A stretch of 64,000 nt of DNA, taken from assembly GCA_010015655.1 (NCBI GenBank), contig ML976741.1:186001-250000 (forward strand). The letters are read 5' to 3'. A model generated the notes under the pieces. The model was given only the letters and a program-made list of their open reading frames with translations, had not been told where the DNA came from and did not search any database. The stretch comes from Bimuria novae-zelandiae CBS 107.79 (taxonomy: Eukaryota > Ascomycota > Dothideomycetes > Pleosporales > Didymosphaeriaceae). Below, piece by piece: positions 13,038-24,786 of the stretch. The number at the start of each line of letters is the position of its first letter. The first letter of the stretch is position 1. The position numbers were made by a program, and so were the translations under genes.

Positions 13038-13355
13038 GGGCCTGTTCGGTAAGCAGCGTCAGAAGAGCTTCAGATTCAGAAGTGGCTGGTCTGCCGGCAG
13101 AACGTTTAGCGTCAGATTAGAAAAGCTGGTCGCTACCAGCTTTTCTAATCTGATGGTGGGTCTGGTCTAGATAGGTAACTACTAGGCGATAGATCGCCTA
13201 GGCGTGGCGGTGCGCCAGATGACTTCTGTAGCCTTCAGAACTCAGGGGGCCTCTTAACTGCTTTGAGTTGACCGCCTTTGAACAAGGGATAGCGCGATGT
13301 TACGGAGCAGTTCTTTCTGATCAGATTGAATCTGACACCCGTACCGAACAGGCCC
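13038..13355. mobile_element. PIF/Harbinger (Tourist)-like MITE, 318 bp, TTA target duplication
   Basis: The ends are a perfect 14-bp inverted repeat, GGGCCTGTTCGGTA at 13,038-13,051 and its complement at 13,342-13,355. TTA flanks both sides (13,035-13,037 and 13,356-13,358). GGGCCTGTT-type ends with TTA/TAA duplications are characteristic of PIF/Harbinger Tourist elements; hAT elements would give 8 bp. There is no coding capacity. A perfect hairpin lies inside, and TCAGATT-type words recur near both ends. The element is not RIPed, so it may be low-copy or below the size RIP detects. Confidence 0.8.
13112..13153. repeat. perfect 19-bp hairpin inside the MITE
   Basis: Arms at 13,112-13,130 and 13,135-13,153 are exact reverse complements (TCAGATTAGAAAAGCTGGT) around a 4-nt loop. 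A second short palindrome, TAGGCGAT-AG-ATCGCCTA, follows near 13,183-13,200. A transcript through the element would fold strongly, but no RNA gene is claimed. Confidence 0.85.
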
Positions 13356-13358
13356 TTA

Positions 13359-14048
13359 TGCGCTGCAGGTGATCTTGGTCTGCGCACTTGTCCTCCGTCT
13401 CGAGTCATGGCGTGTGAATTCTTGGGGCCACCTACCATAGGTAGGTTCTCACTTTTGTCTTAACGTATCCAACTCCTTACCTACCTATGGCTATGTTACC
13501 TTGGGCACGTACAGAGGGATATTCACTACAGTTTCTCCTATTCGCATACGCGGGATTCATTTTTGTGCTTCCATAGGACTCCAAGCCGAAGCCCGCACTA
13601 CACGGCTGCCTTGCACACGTGTTTTTCGAAGCCTGGAAGAGAAGCCGAGGTCCGTGAGTCTTCATTGTGGGACGTTACCGAATTTTTATCGCGGACCGTA
13701 CTAAACATCACGGGGATCATTTCTTCGACTTTGATGTTGGTGTTTCTAACGTATGAGTAGCGAGCATGCGATGGCGATAATAAAGATATTTGCCTGGTCA
13801 TGGAACCAGGTTCAGGAAGCGCGGAAAAGCAGGCCAAAGGCTGTAGAAACGAGAATACCATTCTAATTCGCACGCTTGTGCAAGCCATCTCTTTTAGACG
13901 TTAAATTTAGTGTTTGCCATTATTTACAAGATTATCAATTAGGAACCAGTTCCCAATGATACTCCATGCCCAAATTCCATACAACAGTTGCACTTCCTCA
14001 AGACGTTCTCCTCCCCTTTGTAGCACCGGTACAGCTTTATGAGATAGC
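13359..14048. other. host intergenic sequence 3' of the repeat-protein gene
   Basis: GC-balanced and not RIPed. Several overlapping frames of 60-100 codons exist on both strands but none shows a domain, signal peptide or splice structure. The last few hundred bases probably hold the 3' UTR of the - strand gene ending at 14,049. Confidence 0.5.
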
Positions 14049-14745
14049 TTACTGGCAGGCCGCTGCCGCCGCATTCGCATTACCGCCTTGTCCCTTGTGG
14101 TGTCGCTTGTTGTTGGCGCATTTCGCTCCAGTGGCTCCGTTCGCGGACGCGGCAGCGTTGGCGGCAGCACCATTCGCACCGTTGGCAGCAGCGCCGTTGG
14201 CAGCGCCGTTGGTCGCGGCCTTCGCAGCAGCCTGCGCGCCGTTGTTGCCCTGGCCGCTGGCGTTTCCGCCCTGGCCCTTGTGATGACGAGCGACCAGAAC
14301 GTCCTCGCTGCGTTGGTTGTTCTTGGCCGCCTTGTTGCCCTTAGCACCGGCATTTCCGCCCTGGCCCTTGTGATGACGAGCGACCAGAACGTCCTCGCTG
14401 CGTTGGTTGTTCTTGGCCGCCTTGCCCTTGGCACCGGCGTTTCCTCCCTGGCCCTTGTGGTGACGAGTGACCAGAACATCCTCGCTGCGTTGGTTGTTCT
14501 TGGCCGCCTTGCCCTTAGCACCGGCGTTCCCTCCTTGGCCCTTGTGGTGGCGAGGGATCAGAACGCCCTCGACGTTGCGAGGATAGACAGCATCGACAGG
14601 CCCATCCTAGAGCATGTAAGCATACGGGAAGAAAATCTGAATACGAGCCACTCACAACGCTGCGGACTGCCACAACGGGCTTCGCAATAGTCGGGGCCGC
14701 GGTCATGAGACCCAAGACGAGAGTGGAAGCAATAGAGAAACGCAT
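14049..14745 (-). CDS. secreted tandem-repeat protein with five HHKGQGGNA motifs (215 aa, one intron)
   Basis: Exon 1 (14,656-14,745) encodes a signal peptide, MRFSIASTLVLGLMTAAPTIA, the first ATG after a CT-rich leader. A 49-bp phase-0 intron (14,607-14,655, GTGAGT...CTCTAG) joins exon 2 (14,049-14,606). The mature part has three tandem units of 29, 29 and 30 residues (49-136), each RHHKGQGGNA followed by AK-rich and NNQRSEDVLV segments. A fourth copy of the motif (137-146) leads into an Ala/Asn/Gly-rich stretch, and a fifth follows KR at 197-198. There are two cysteines (192, 214). No known family is recognised. The architecture resembles fungal repeat precursors cut by Kex2, but only the last copy has a KR site; the others have TR, AR or PR. 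Alternatives are a wall-associated or effector-type protein. Longer open frames on top of it are shadows. Function unknown; the gene model is well supported. Confidence 0.85.
14259..14552 (-). repeat. 87-bp coding tandem repeat
   Basis: Units at 14,466-14,552, 14,379-14,465 and 14,289-14,378 (the last with one extra codon), plus a partial unit at 14,259-14,288. They are nearly identical at DNA level, so copy number may vary between strains by slippage or unequal exchange. Differences between units are mostly silent. Confidence 0.9.
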
Positions 14746-14925
14746 TTTGACGGAAAGATTGGCTGGTGAGAAAGATATTACTTGATCGAAAGACTGCTTG
14801 CAGTGTGGAAGAATCGAAAAAGAATGTCGAGTCAATCGACGAAGAAGAGAATGAATAGAAAGCAAGTTGAAGGGAAAGTGAGTTGCTGTAGGGTGAAGCT
14901 TCGATTTGGGGGACCAGATAAGGTG

Positions 14926-14933
14926 TTATATAG
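14926..14933 (-). promoter_or_regulatory. TATA box of the repeat-protein gene
   Basis: On the - strand CTATATAA lies about 180 bp upstream of the ATG and is followed by a pyrimidine-rich leader, a layout common in highly expressed fungal secreted-protein genes. A TTATCT (GATA-type) word lies just downstream of it. Confidence 0.6.
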
Positions 14934-14945
14934 CCTCACGGGCAG

Positions 14946-15619
14946 TTCTTGATGTACACCCAAGGTGGTGGGACCGCCTATTCCTTCTCTCTCCACCCTC
15001 CATGTCCCGCAACGCAGAAGCGAGCGGACTCCAGTGGAAGCCAGACACCATTCTTCATGCTTTCATCCCGCAGGCCCGCTGCGCTGCACAGTGTGCTGGT
15101 TTCACAGGGGTGATCAGGCACGAAGTGTGGCACTAAGGCATGCAAACCAGGAGCCAGGCGTCAAAGAATATTCACGATATCGCTTGCGGCATAGTTGGCG
15201 TGTTGCACAGGCGCATAGGCGAATATCAGACATGTCGATGCACCTGTCACAGAGCGCGGCAAGGGCGGGAGGCCCTTCCAGTACCAACGGAAGTTGCGAC
15301 AAGGACACTGACCCTAGTGAAACTGTGCGCTAAGCTTTAGCCAAGCCTGAGACAGAAAGTGAATGGGAAAGCGCTGGCGAGGTCCTTTCGAAACACACTG
15401 CAGGATCGGGGACGTGTGCGCGCTAACCAACTTCGGTCTCGAACACCAACACTCCAAAAATTGCTTGTAGATATCTGCCCTTCCATTTTTGAGTATTTTT
15501 TTTACGACACGAACGAGTCGGAGATTTATAGCGAAAAGCAACACGCCATGGGCCCATTTATGTTTGTCGTACATTATAGGTGTACGAAGACACAAGGATA
15601 GCTTAGCTAAGCTAGCGTA
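14946..15619. other. host intergenic sequence, no gene supported
   Basis: GC-balanced, not RIPed. It includes the upstream region of the repeat-protein gene. Small frames of 60-120 codons overlap one another on both strands and none has recognisable content. A TA pair at 15,620-15,621 marks the start of the piggyBac-like element. Confidence 0.5.
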
Positions 15620-15621
15620 TA

Positions 15622-15657
15622 TCCCCCGCATAGCTGAAAGCGCCCTGGCACGGGCCA
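15622..15657 (+). repeat. left TIR of the piggyBac-like element
   Basis: TCCCCCGCATAGCTGAAAGC followed by GCCCTGGCACGGGCCA. The reverse complement of 35,272-35,307 matches with about three differences and a small gap. Confidence 0.75.
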
Positions 15658-15929
15658 CCTGTTGATGGCCAATCGGATGATAATGCTCTGCAACACAAAA
15701 ACATGTATCGTGATGTTAGCAAATATTGTTTACCAGCCAAAACACGCATATTTTGTACTTTCTTGCATCTGCGATCATGCTAAAACGTGTAGGGCCATTA
15801 AGCAACGATTCCGACTTTGTAAAATCCACAATCTATAGCTAGAAAGCTAATGTTTTACCTAACCTGCTAACTAAGCCTCTAAGTAGCAACCTCTAAAAAT
15901 TATTAACCTACGTAAATTAGGAGCTACGC

Positions 15930-16772
15930 TAATACCTAAAGGTGTAAATATAGACTTGCCTATAGCATTATTTAACCTCTTTTTTAATGCAGGTATCCTT
16001 GACCAAATCGTACACTATACAAATTAGCACGCTAGAAGGCTTCGTAATGAGCTCTCCCCGATACCTACCTGCCATACCTGGAAGCCTACATCTGTGACAG
16101 AGCTCCACACTAATCCTGTAATTATTATTTATATAGGCGTCTACCAAAAGCCCTTACTTATTAAATATTAAGAGAAACTTTATAAAATAGCGCCTTAGTA
16201 TAAGATTAATTACTATATATTAAGAGACAGGTGGTAGTAGCTAAATTAGTACTTATGCTATACTAAGGTTAACTAAAGCTTTAAATTACTATTTAGTAAA
16301 GTATAAGATCTTTTAAAGACACTCTATAAGCGTAGCTTTAGGTACTAGGCCCTAGGTATTTATTTCTACATTAATAACATAATTACTAGATTTACTAAAT
16401 AAGTAAGTAAAAATATAATAATTAAAATATAGCCTATGCTAGAGGGCTTTAAGATTTAGTATTTAGCTAATAATAAAGTAATTCTAAATTAGTTATTTTA
16501 TACTAGAGAGAGAAGAATTATTAATTTACTTAAAGTACTAGCTAATACGCTAGCTTTTACTCTTATAAAGTTAGTCTTTATTACTTATATACTTACTTTT
16601 AACGCTACTAGCTAGCGCCTCTTTCTACTAAATATTTATATTATATAGGATAATAATCTCTTTAACACTACATTTATATTTGAATATCTTAGATCTAAAG
16701 GTATAGACTGCGCTAGGACAGTCCGTATAATAAAAATAGTAATAGAAGAAACTTTTAAGGCGATAGTAAAGG
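15930..16772 (+). pseudogene. piggyBac-like transposase, N-terminal and central part
   Basis: A single + frame reads through with only TAA/TAG stops. It has LFFNAGILDQIVHYTN (start of the DDE_Tnp_1_7 region), WKPTSVTEL, IIIYIGVYQKP, YINNIITRFTK (family consensus has DE where NN stands, so the first catalytic Asp is lost) and EGFKIxYLANNKVILN. This order is the piggyBac signature. The transposase would cut and rejoin element ends in the nucleus, but this copy is dead. The pogo insertion at 16,775 interrupts the frame. Confidence 0.7.
16658..16772 (+). other. flank of the pogo insertion within the transposase
   Basis: Reads FEYLRSKGIDCARTVR, matching the piggyBac motif in which a short helix precedes a Gly/Cys-Thr-Arg turn, and shows that the pogo element entered coding DNA. 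The frame resumes after 18,628. Confidence 0.5.
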
Positions 16773-16774
16773 TA

Positions 16775-16831
16775 ACATGTTTTATAAGCGAGCGGCCCAT
16801 ACAAGCGAGCGACCCACCCCACCAACTTTTT
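16775..16831 (+). repeat. left TIR of pogo-like element 1
   Basis: Begins ACATGTTTTATAAGCGAGCG and ends CCACCCCACCAACTTTTT. The direct sub-repeat AAGCGAGC occurs twice, a layout consistent with two transposase-binding sites. Confidence 0.9.
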
Positions 16832-16855
16832 GCAGCACATAAACTTCTACCTACT

Positions 16856-18480
16856 ATGGCGCCCCCAATTCAGGCCCAACTAGCCTCTGCTAAGGCTAAT
16901 ATACACCTTGTAATCTTAGCTATTAATTAAAACTAAATTTAGTCTATAAGAGGTACAGCACATATATTTACTATCCCCTAAATAACGCTCTAATGCTAAC
17001 GTGCTAGAATTGCTGCGCGACGCGATTACTAGCCTAAATTAAAAAAGCTTACTAAGATAAAAGAGGAGGTAATTATTAGGTATATACTTAACCTAGATTT
17101 GCAAGGATTTCCGCCCACGCTAAGTACTATGTAAGATATAGCGGATAAGCTACTCGCTAAGCGAGGCGCTAGACAGGTTAGTAAGCAGTGGCTGCGCAAC
17201 TTTATTAAGTAAATAAATTATTTTACTACACGATTTAATTGACCGTATAATTAGTAGAGAGCTCTGTGTAAAGATCTAAATACTATTAGAGCTTAGTTCG
17301 AGCTTATAGCGTGCATAAAGGCTGCCTATAGTATCTATAATAAGGATACCTACAACTTCGACGAGACTAGTTTTATAATAGGCAAGATATTATCTTAGCT
17401 TATTATTATAGGCTTAGAGAGACGCGGCAGGCTAAAGGCTATCTAGCTAGGCAATCGTAGGTAGACTATAGCAATCTATAGAATTAGCGCTACTAGCTAG
17501 GCGATTCCGCCCTTTATCATCTTCGCTAGCTAGTATCACCTCTCTACCTAGTACTAGGACAATAATATACCGCGCGACTAGGCTTTCGCTATTAGCGACA
17601 ATAGCTAGACTACTAATAAGCTTAGAGTAGAGTAGCTAAGGTACTTTATTAAGTATATAGCAAAGTGTAGGGTAGGCGCGCGCCAGCTACTTATACTTAA
17701 TAGCTATAAGAGCCACAACTCGCTTGAATTTTAAGAGCTCTGCAAGGAGAATAATATCTATATTCTTTATATACTACTACATTTGTCGCCCCTCCTATAG
17801 CTACTTAACGTTAGCTACTTTTCGCCGTTAAAGCGCGCGTATAGTTACTAGATTAAGAGCCTAATGCGCGACTATATTAACTATATTATAAAGCTAGAGT
17901 TCCTACCAGCCTTCTGCGTAGCCTATAAGTAGTTAATTATAAAGGAAAATATCTGCGTAAGCTTTCGAGGCGCTGGCCTAGTCCCACACGACCTAGAGGC
18001 AGTGATATTAAAGCTTAATATTAAGCTTTGTACGCTAACGCCGCCTCCGCTAGAGGTTACCCTTTAGGAAGCTAAAACACTAAGTAACATACACGAGCTA
18101 GAGGCTTAATTAATATTAATTTATAATAGGATTTAAAGGTATAAAAGCTTATTACCTACTTTTATTATTATAGCGCTTAATTAGCTTAAAAAAGGCGCTA
18201 AGGTAATAGCTTACAAAAGTACGCTTATACGCGATTAGATCGCGAGGCTTAAAAAGGCTAATAAGGCCACCACAACGCGTAAATAGCGCAAAAAGAAGCA
18301 GATCTAGAGGCAGGGTACCTTAACAAAGGCAAAAGTAAAGAAGATTATCGCTTAAAAGGATGTTAAGCAGTAGATAGAGGTAGAAATACGTTAAGATAAG
18401 GCGCGATCAGGTGCTAATTAGCAGGCTTTAACACGCTGCAGCCGCTACAAGAAGACTAGCTATAACATACAAACATACAA
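16856..18480 (+). pseudogene. pogo/Fot1-like transposase remnant
   Basis: From ATG at 16,856 the frame gives an N-terminal HTH-like region with LQGFPPTLSTM and VSKQWLRNFIK (CENP-B/Tc5-type DNA binding). The DDE_1 catalytic core begins with YNFDETSFIIG at 17,351-17,383. The second Asp region reads LILNSYKSHNSLEF near 17,690-17,735, with Asp changed to Asn. The third reads LLNVSYFSPLKRAY near 17,803-17,845, again Asp to Asn. TAA/TAG stops interrupt throughout. Length and order fit Fot1 (about 540 residues). It is inactive; cut-and-paste transposition at TA is known for the family. Confidence 0.88.
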
Positions 18481-18569
18481 GAACGATATTATAGATACTA
18501 TTTAATCTAGTATAGTAATTATATACTATTATCTTATTGTGTTGTTAAGATAGGTTGCTGTAAAGGTAT

Positions 18570-18626
18570 AAAAAGTTGGTGGGGTGGGCCGCTCGCTTGT
18601 ATGGGCCGCTCGCTTATAAAACACGT
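18570..18626 (-). repeat. right TIR of pogo-like element 1
   Basis: The reverse complement begins ACGTGTTTTATAAGCGAGCG and matches the left TIR at all but about two positions. Confidence 0.9.
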
Positions 18627-18628
18627 TA

Positions 18629-18874
18629 AAGCTTTTAAAGGAGTGTTTTAATAATAATCTAATAAAACTTAAAATAGTATAAACGCATAAGATAGAGTAG
18701 GGAAATACGTACTAGATGCTCTTAAAGAGTAGATAAGTACTATAAATAGCTTAAAAATATAATTAAGTTATTCTTTTTATAAGCACTATTACTAAGCGTA
18801 AGTCTCTAACGCTAACACTATACTAAGACTATACTAATACTAGTCGCTACTTAGCTACGAAGTCTATTATAAAG
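18629..18874 (+). pseudogene. piggyBac-like transposase, internal piece
   Basis: AKAFKGVF-type text with TAA/TAG stops links the N-terminal part (to 16,772) and the C-terminal part (from 34,453). It is bounded by the pogo target TA on the left and the gypsy B LTR on the right. Assignment rests mainly on position and frame continuity. Confidence 0.45.
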
Positions 18875-19278
18875 TGTTAGGATCTGAGATCCAAGAAAGG
18901 CTGTGCCAGTTTTGTACTTAACCTCTTATGTCATTCGCTAGGAATGACTGGTCATTTGCGACTACGCCGCATGGCGCTAAGTCACGCGACTGCTCAGTAG
19001 CGAGCGCTTGCCAGAGAGCGCTCGCCAGCGAGCAGTCTAAGACATGTATATAGGAACGCGATAATAGACTTCTATTATCGTGTTTAACCTGTTTACTAAT
19101 CTATTGTTTGGATTTAACTTAGGCCCTCTTATTAATTTAATTATACTATATATACTTTTAATACTAACGCCCTATTAATACGCGTAAGCTATTAATATCT
19201 CTTACTTATATTATTAATACTTTTTCCTAAGAACTAACTTTTATCCCTTTAAGACTAGCTATCCTAAAAGGCTTAACA
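18875..19278 (+). repeat. 5' LTR of gypsy copy B
   Basis: 404 bp, TGTTAGGATCTG...GCTTAACA. It retains more G and C than the 3' copy at 34,063-34,452, so the two LTRs of one insertion were mutated unequally. Confidence 0.9.
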
Positions 19279-19289
19279 TCTTAAACACC

Positions 19290-22200
19290 CTTAATATAAG
19301 TGTTAACGATACTTTTTTTTACTAACATAACGGATATCTAAATAAATTCTTTTAAAGGAGTAAGTATTACTATAGCTAGTAAAGAAATAAAAAGCTTTTA
19401 TAAAAAGCCTAACTTCTTCTATAGTAAACGTAATTATACAGAGCTATAGATCCTGTAACTTAACCTATGCTTTTATAAAATAAAGAAAAAATAAGAAGAT
19501 ACTAATAAGACTATATTTGCTTTTCCCTATATAAAGGGAGATACTTTTAAATAGATTTATCCTTACGTTAATTAACACCTAGCAGGAGCTAATATGGAAG
19601 GTAACGCTATAAATAAAATTATAAAAAATTATAATACCATCTATACTAAGGTTAAATAATACTTTAAAATTACTAATTAGGAAGCTATTGCTGAATAAAA
19701 TATTTAATAACTTAGGCAAACTCGTTAGTAATTAAATATAAATCTAAATTCTGCAAGAATGCTAACTAAGTGAAGTAAAATAATATTAATCTTATAACTA
19801 TATTTTATAAAGGGCTAAAGCAACACGTGTGCGAAGAACTATTATATAGTAAAGTAAAGACTAATACTTTATAAGAACTTATAGTAGAAGTAACCTAAAT
19901 TAATAATAAATAGTTTAAACTAGAATAAGACCTACGCTGGAACTAAGATAAAAAAAGGCTATAAACTACTTATAATAAAAGTTAACTATTATAACCCTAA
20001 ATAGCAGCTATAGCAAAAGAACTAAGCTAACTATAGTTACTAACTAATAAAAGGAATCTAGTACTATTAAGTTAACTTAATAGAGAAAAAGATAGGAAAG
20101 ACAAAAGGATTTTATAAGTCTAACTAAGGACGTATCCTAGATAGAGCCTACAGACAAGGAATCAGAGCACGCCTTTACTATATATATAGTAAACTAGGCT
20201 ACATAGCCAGGAACTACCGATCTAAGAATAAAGTTACTAGGTAGTTAAATATACTAATTATTAATAACCTAAAAATAACTAATAAAGAATGGCAGGTAGA
20301 AAGTGCTATTAAATAACTTAATATTTATAATAAAGGCTTAGAATAATTAGAGTTACCTAACTTACGACTCTATAAGGATGCGTATAAATGTTTAAATAAA
20401 AAAGAGATAAAGCTAGTGCCTTAATCTCTTATACCTTACCCTAGCTAGAGTAAACTAGTTATTAATAAGATAATAAACGTTTTTAACTTCTTAGAAAAAC
20501 ACTAACTAAGGGAAGGAGACTTCGGTTTTATAATAATAAAATAATAAGATAAGGACTATAAAGCAGCACTTTATTACGCTTACTAACTTAATCTAGTTAG
20601 TAAAGTAGCACGTGAATAGGTAGACCACCGCTATAAATATAAAGACCCTAAGAAGAAGTACCTAAACAAAAACCTAAACTATAAACTATAGTACAACCTA
20701 GACTACTATAATTCTACGCATGGAACTATGCGATAAACCCTCTATAAAGGAGATTAAAATACTATATATTACTAAGCTAAGGAATACAGCTACTTTCTCT
20801 ACATATACTAATAATATAAATAAGAGTAGTTTAACTCTCCTATTACCTATTATAACGTTTATCTTTAAGATAAACGCGAAAGGCGATACTTCCTATACTT
20901 TAACTAACTAATAAACTAAGCACTGTTACTATTAGTTAATAAAAAGTATACGTTAAATATATAGTAAACGTGCTTACATCCCAGTTATAAAAAATATAAG
21001 GATTAAAGAAGAAGCACGGATTTAATTATATACTAAAAGAAATTATAACTCTTAGAATTAAATTAGTAATAAGGGACAAAGATAGAGAAGTTTCTTAAAA
21101 AAAAGGCCTAGTAATAGCCTTAAGAAAAGAAGGGAAAAGAATATCTTTAACCTATAAAGCTAGTAATAAAGAAGATATCTTTTTTAGACCTAGGGTTGGA
21201 CAAGAGAACGCCTTTAAAGAAGTAAATACTACTAATAGTTAAGTATTAATTAAGCTACTAGTATAGCTTAAAAGAACATAGATAAAAGCAATACTAGACT
21301 TAAGAGTATAAAAGAGCTATATATTAATAAAAGTACTTAATAGAATAGGACTCTATAAGCGTAAGAAGGCTATACCCTATGCTATTTATATTATAAATAG
21401 ATAACTAATGCCTGTCAAAGTAATAATTAAATATAAGGTTAAAACTACCCTTATATTTTATAGATACTAGGAACTAATTACCCTTAATATTATTAGGAAA
21501 GCTAATTATAATATAATTTTAAGACTATCCCAGTTAAAGAAGTATAACCTTATAATTAACAAAAAAAAGCTATCCTTTAAGCGCTATAACTATATATTAT
21601 AAGTAAAGCCTACGTATTAATAGAATACGATAGTAGATAAGAGAGCTATTAATAATATAGTCTTATAATAGAAAGTCGAAAAACGGGAAATACTCTTGGC
21701 AGACGCTGGCAGGAACCACTAGGTCACAAAGCGCAAGAAGATAGATGACAGCACAAACCATAAAATTCCAGAATGCTACCAAGCAAGGAATTATATGTTC
21801 ATAGAAAGAGAAGGAAAAGCAAACCTTCTAGAATATTAATCCTAGGATTACGCGATTAATCTAGAAGAAGGAAAGACGCCACTCTTTAAACTACTATATA
21901 GTAAATCTAAAAAAGAACTCTAGCAAGAAAAGGAATTTATTTAAATAAACCTTATAAAAGAAGATATTAGACCTTTAAAGTTACTAGCGGTAAGCCCTTT
22001 TATATTTATACTAAAAAAGAACGAATAACTAAGGCCCTGTATAAACTATAGGAAACTTAATAATATAATAATTAAAAATTAATACCTACTACTAAATATT
22101 TCGGAACTTTAAGACTAACTCTTAAGAGAAAAGATCTTTACGATAATAGATCTATAAGATAGATACTACCTTATATAAATTAAAAAAGGTAATAAATAGT

Positions 22201-24781
22201 AGATAGCGTTTAAAACACGCTATAAATTATTTAAATATATAGTTATGCCCTTTAGACTTACTATCGCACTAGCAAACTCTTAAGTACTTATTAATAACGT
22301 ACTACGCAACTACCTAAATATATTTATTATTACTTATATAGGCAATATTCTTGTCTTATCCGAAAACGAATCGGATCACGTACCACATATACAGACAGTA
22401 CTAAAGGCACTGGACGGAGCACACCTATAAATTAAACTAAAGAAGTGCCAATTCTACGTATAAAGACTATAATTTTTAAGAAATATTATTAGTATAAACA
22501 GAATTAAAATAGTACTAGACAAAATTAGATGTATTAAGAACATGCTAATACTAAGGACCGCGAAGAATATATAAGAATTCTTAAAATTTTATAGATTTAA
22601 TTAATAATTTATTAAGAATTAAGCAAAAATCGCAATACTCCTAATAAACCTTATAAGGAAGGTTATATTATTTACATAGATAATAAAGTATAAAATATTA
22701 TTCTAACTTTTAAAAATAGCATGTATTATGCCACCAGCCCTTATCTACTTCCGAGATAGAGAACCACTATAATTTAAGACAGACGTAAGCGATCTCGCAA
22801 TAGGCGCACGTGCAAAATAGGAAAAAAATGGCAAATAGCATCTAATTGCGTACTACTTACGAAAGTTTAACGACGCAGAAGCACGATACGACGTATATAA
22901 TAAGGAACTCTACGCTATTATAAAAGTATTAAAGTACTAGAGGATTTACGCTCTTAGCTACTTAATACTAAAAATCTATATAGATTACAAAAATTTACTA
23001 TAATTTATGACTACAAAAGAACTTACACCACGATAATAGTAATAGTTATAAACTATAAGATAATATAAGTTCAAAATTATTTATATAGCAGGAAAAGAAA
23101 ATAGACAAGCAGACAAGCTTAGCAAGTAAAATAATTTTATAAAGAAAAGGTAAAGACCTACTTCATAATATTATAAAAAATAAGGATAGATCTCTCGAAC
23201 CTATAATAAAACTTAAGTAACTCTTTATTACGACACGAGAAGTACTAAAGGAACTATAAACTAAAATTATATAATAATATTATAATAACCTAGTGTATAG
23301 ACACCTAAATATTAAGAAAATAATAGAACTTATCTAACGGAATTACAGCTTTAAAGGCATTAAAGAAGCAGTAGCTATATATATTTATAAATACGCAAAT
23401 TGCTAGCGCAGCAATTATGTAATATATCTTAAGTATAGAGAAATACAAGTAATCTAAATACTAGTTCCACCATAGGAAGACATCGCTATAGATTTTGTTA
23501 TGGGGCTACTAAGGTTAAAGGACCCTGTAACAAGAATTAGCTATAACGTAATACTAAATATTGTCTATTAATTCACTAAATACGTGGGATTACTACTATA
23601 TTAAAAGATAACTATAGTAAAGTAACTCGCATTCCTTATCTTAAATTAACTTATATAATAGTATAGTATTCTAAAAATAATTATTAGCAACAGAGACAAA
23701 CTCTTTACCTTAAACTACTAAATAATACTTATAGTACTTATTAAAATAAAAGAAAAATTATTAACAGCATATTATCCGCAAACTAACGGATAAACATAAC
23801 GTACTAATTAGACAATTAAAACGTACCTACGTATCTACTATAATAACTAGAAGAATAACTAGATTTCCCTATTCCTAATCGCATAATTAGCATATAATAA
23901 TAAGATATTAGTAGTAATAGGATTCTCACTATTTTATATAAACCACGAAAGACACATATATCTCATTAATTAAACATTTAATATAATAATTAGGATAGAA
24001 GAAGCAATTAATATAGTAAAGACTATAAAGAAAACGTACGCATAACTCTAAGAAAATCTTAAAAAAGCTTAATAGTAATGCATTTCCTATATAAACTAAA
24101 AACGAAAAACAGCACCTTAGCTAAAGAAGGGGGATAAAGCATATCTGCTTATAAAGAGTCTTTAAACCTAGCAGAAGAAATACAAGAAACTGGATTATAT
24201 TAAGGTTAGACTATTTTTTATTATTAAATAAATATTAATAATTAACTACTAATTAAAACTATCGCTAGACGTAAAAATACGCCTAGTATTTTATATAGAC
24301 TAATTAGAACCTGCAGATCTTAAAACACTAGTTAAAACTACCTTCTCTTACTAATCTAAGGAAGAAAATGAATTTGAAGTTAAATAAATACTATAGTATA
24401 AGAATTAGCTACGTATATGCCTTATTAAATAGAAGGGATACCTATACAGTGAAAACACTTAAGAACTAAAAGAAAACTTAAAGAACTATTAGGAAAAGAT
24501 TAATAAATTTATATAAAAAACTACATACCTAGGACGAAGGTTAAGGCACTAAAGATATCTTATCTAATAAATCTAATATCGCCTACATGGTAGGGGAATA
24601 CCTAACTAAAGCATCTATAGTAGGATAATTAACTACCTTAGTATTTATTATCTCTCCCTTAGTAGCTAGATTAGACGTAAAATATAATATCTTCTTGCAC
24701 GTACGCTCTTTAGTTTACGCTAATATTTTCTTATCTTTTAATAAATAAAAGATAATACTAGCTAACTATTTCTTATCTATT
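19290..24781 (+). pseudogene. gypsy copy B gag-pol remnant
   Basis: The gag part aligns with copy C from about 19,330. The zinc knuckle near 20,180-20,222 reads YIYSKLGYIARNYRS, with Tyr where the CCHC ligands belong. The protease region near 21,280-21,310 and the RT region follow. The RT active site reads FIITYIGNILVLS near 22,320-22,360, with the Asp pair lost. RNase H (TDVSDLAIGA) is near 22,778-22,807. Integrase and chromodomain-like parts follow up to the gypsy D insertion at 24,787. No frame is open and the copy is inactive. Confidence 0.85.
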
Positions 24782-24786
24782 TAACC
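24782..24786. repeat. target duplication TAACC of gypsy D (left copy)
   Basis: TAACC precedes the left LTR and is repeated at 30,454-30,458 directly after the right LTR. The gypsy B 3' sequence continues after it. Confidence 0.9.

Larger units (their letters stand above)
16775..18626 (+). mobile_element. pogo/Fot1-like Tc1-mariner transposon (1,852 bp) with 57-bp TIRs
   Basis: The ends are near-perfect 57-bp inverted repeats at 16,775-16,831 and 18,570-18,626, with about two mismatches. A TA duplication flanks both sides (16,773-16,774 and 18,627-18,628). Each TIR contains two copies of an AAGCGAGCGGCCCA-type word. The TIRs have fewer mutations than the interior. The element is inserted in the piggyBac-like transposase. 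Confidence 0.92.

Noticed and set aside
13907..14690. Open frames of 204 codons (-) and 200 codons (+) over the repeat-protein gene
   Set aside because: They are out-of-phase shadows of the 87-bp coding repeat. The spliced frame with signal peptide, phase-0 intron and proper stop explains the region better.
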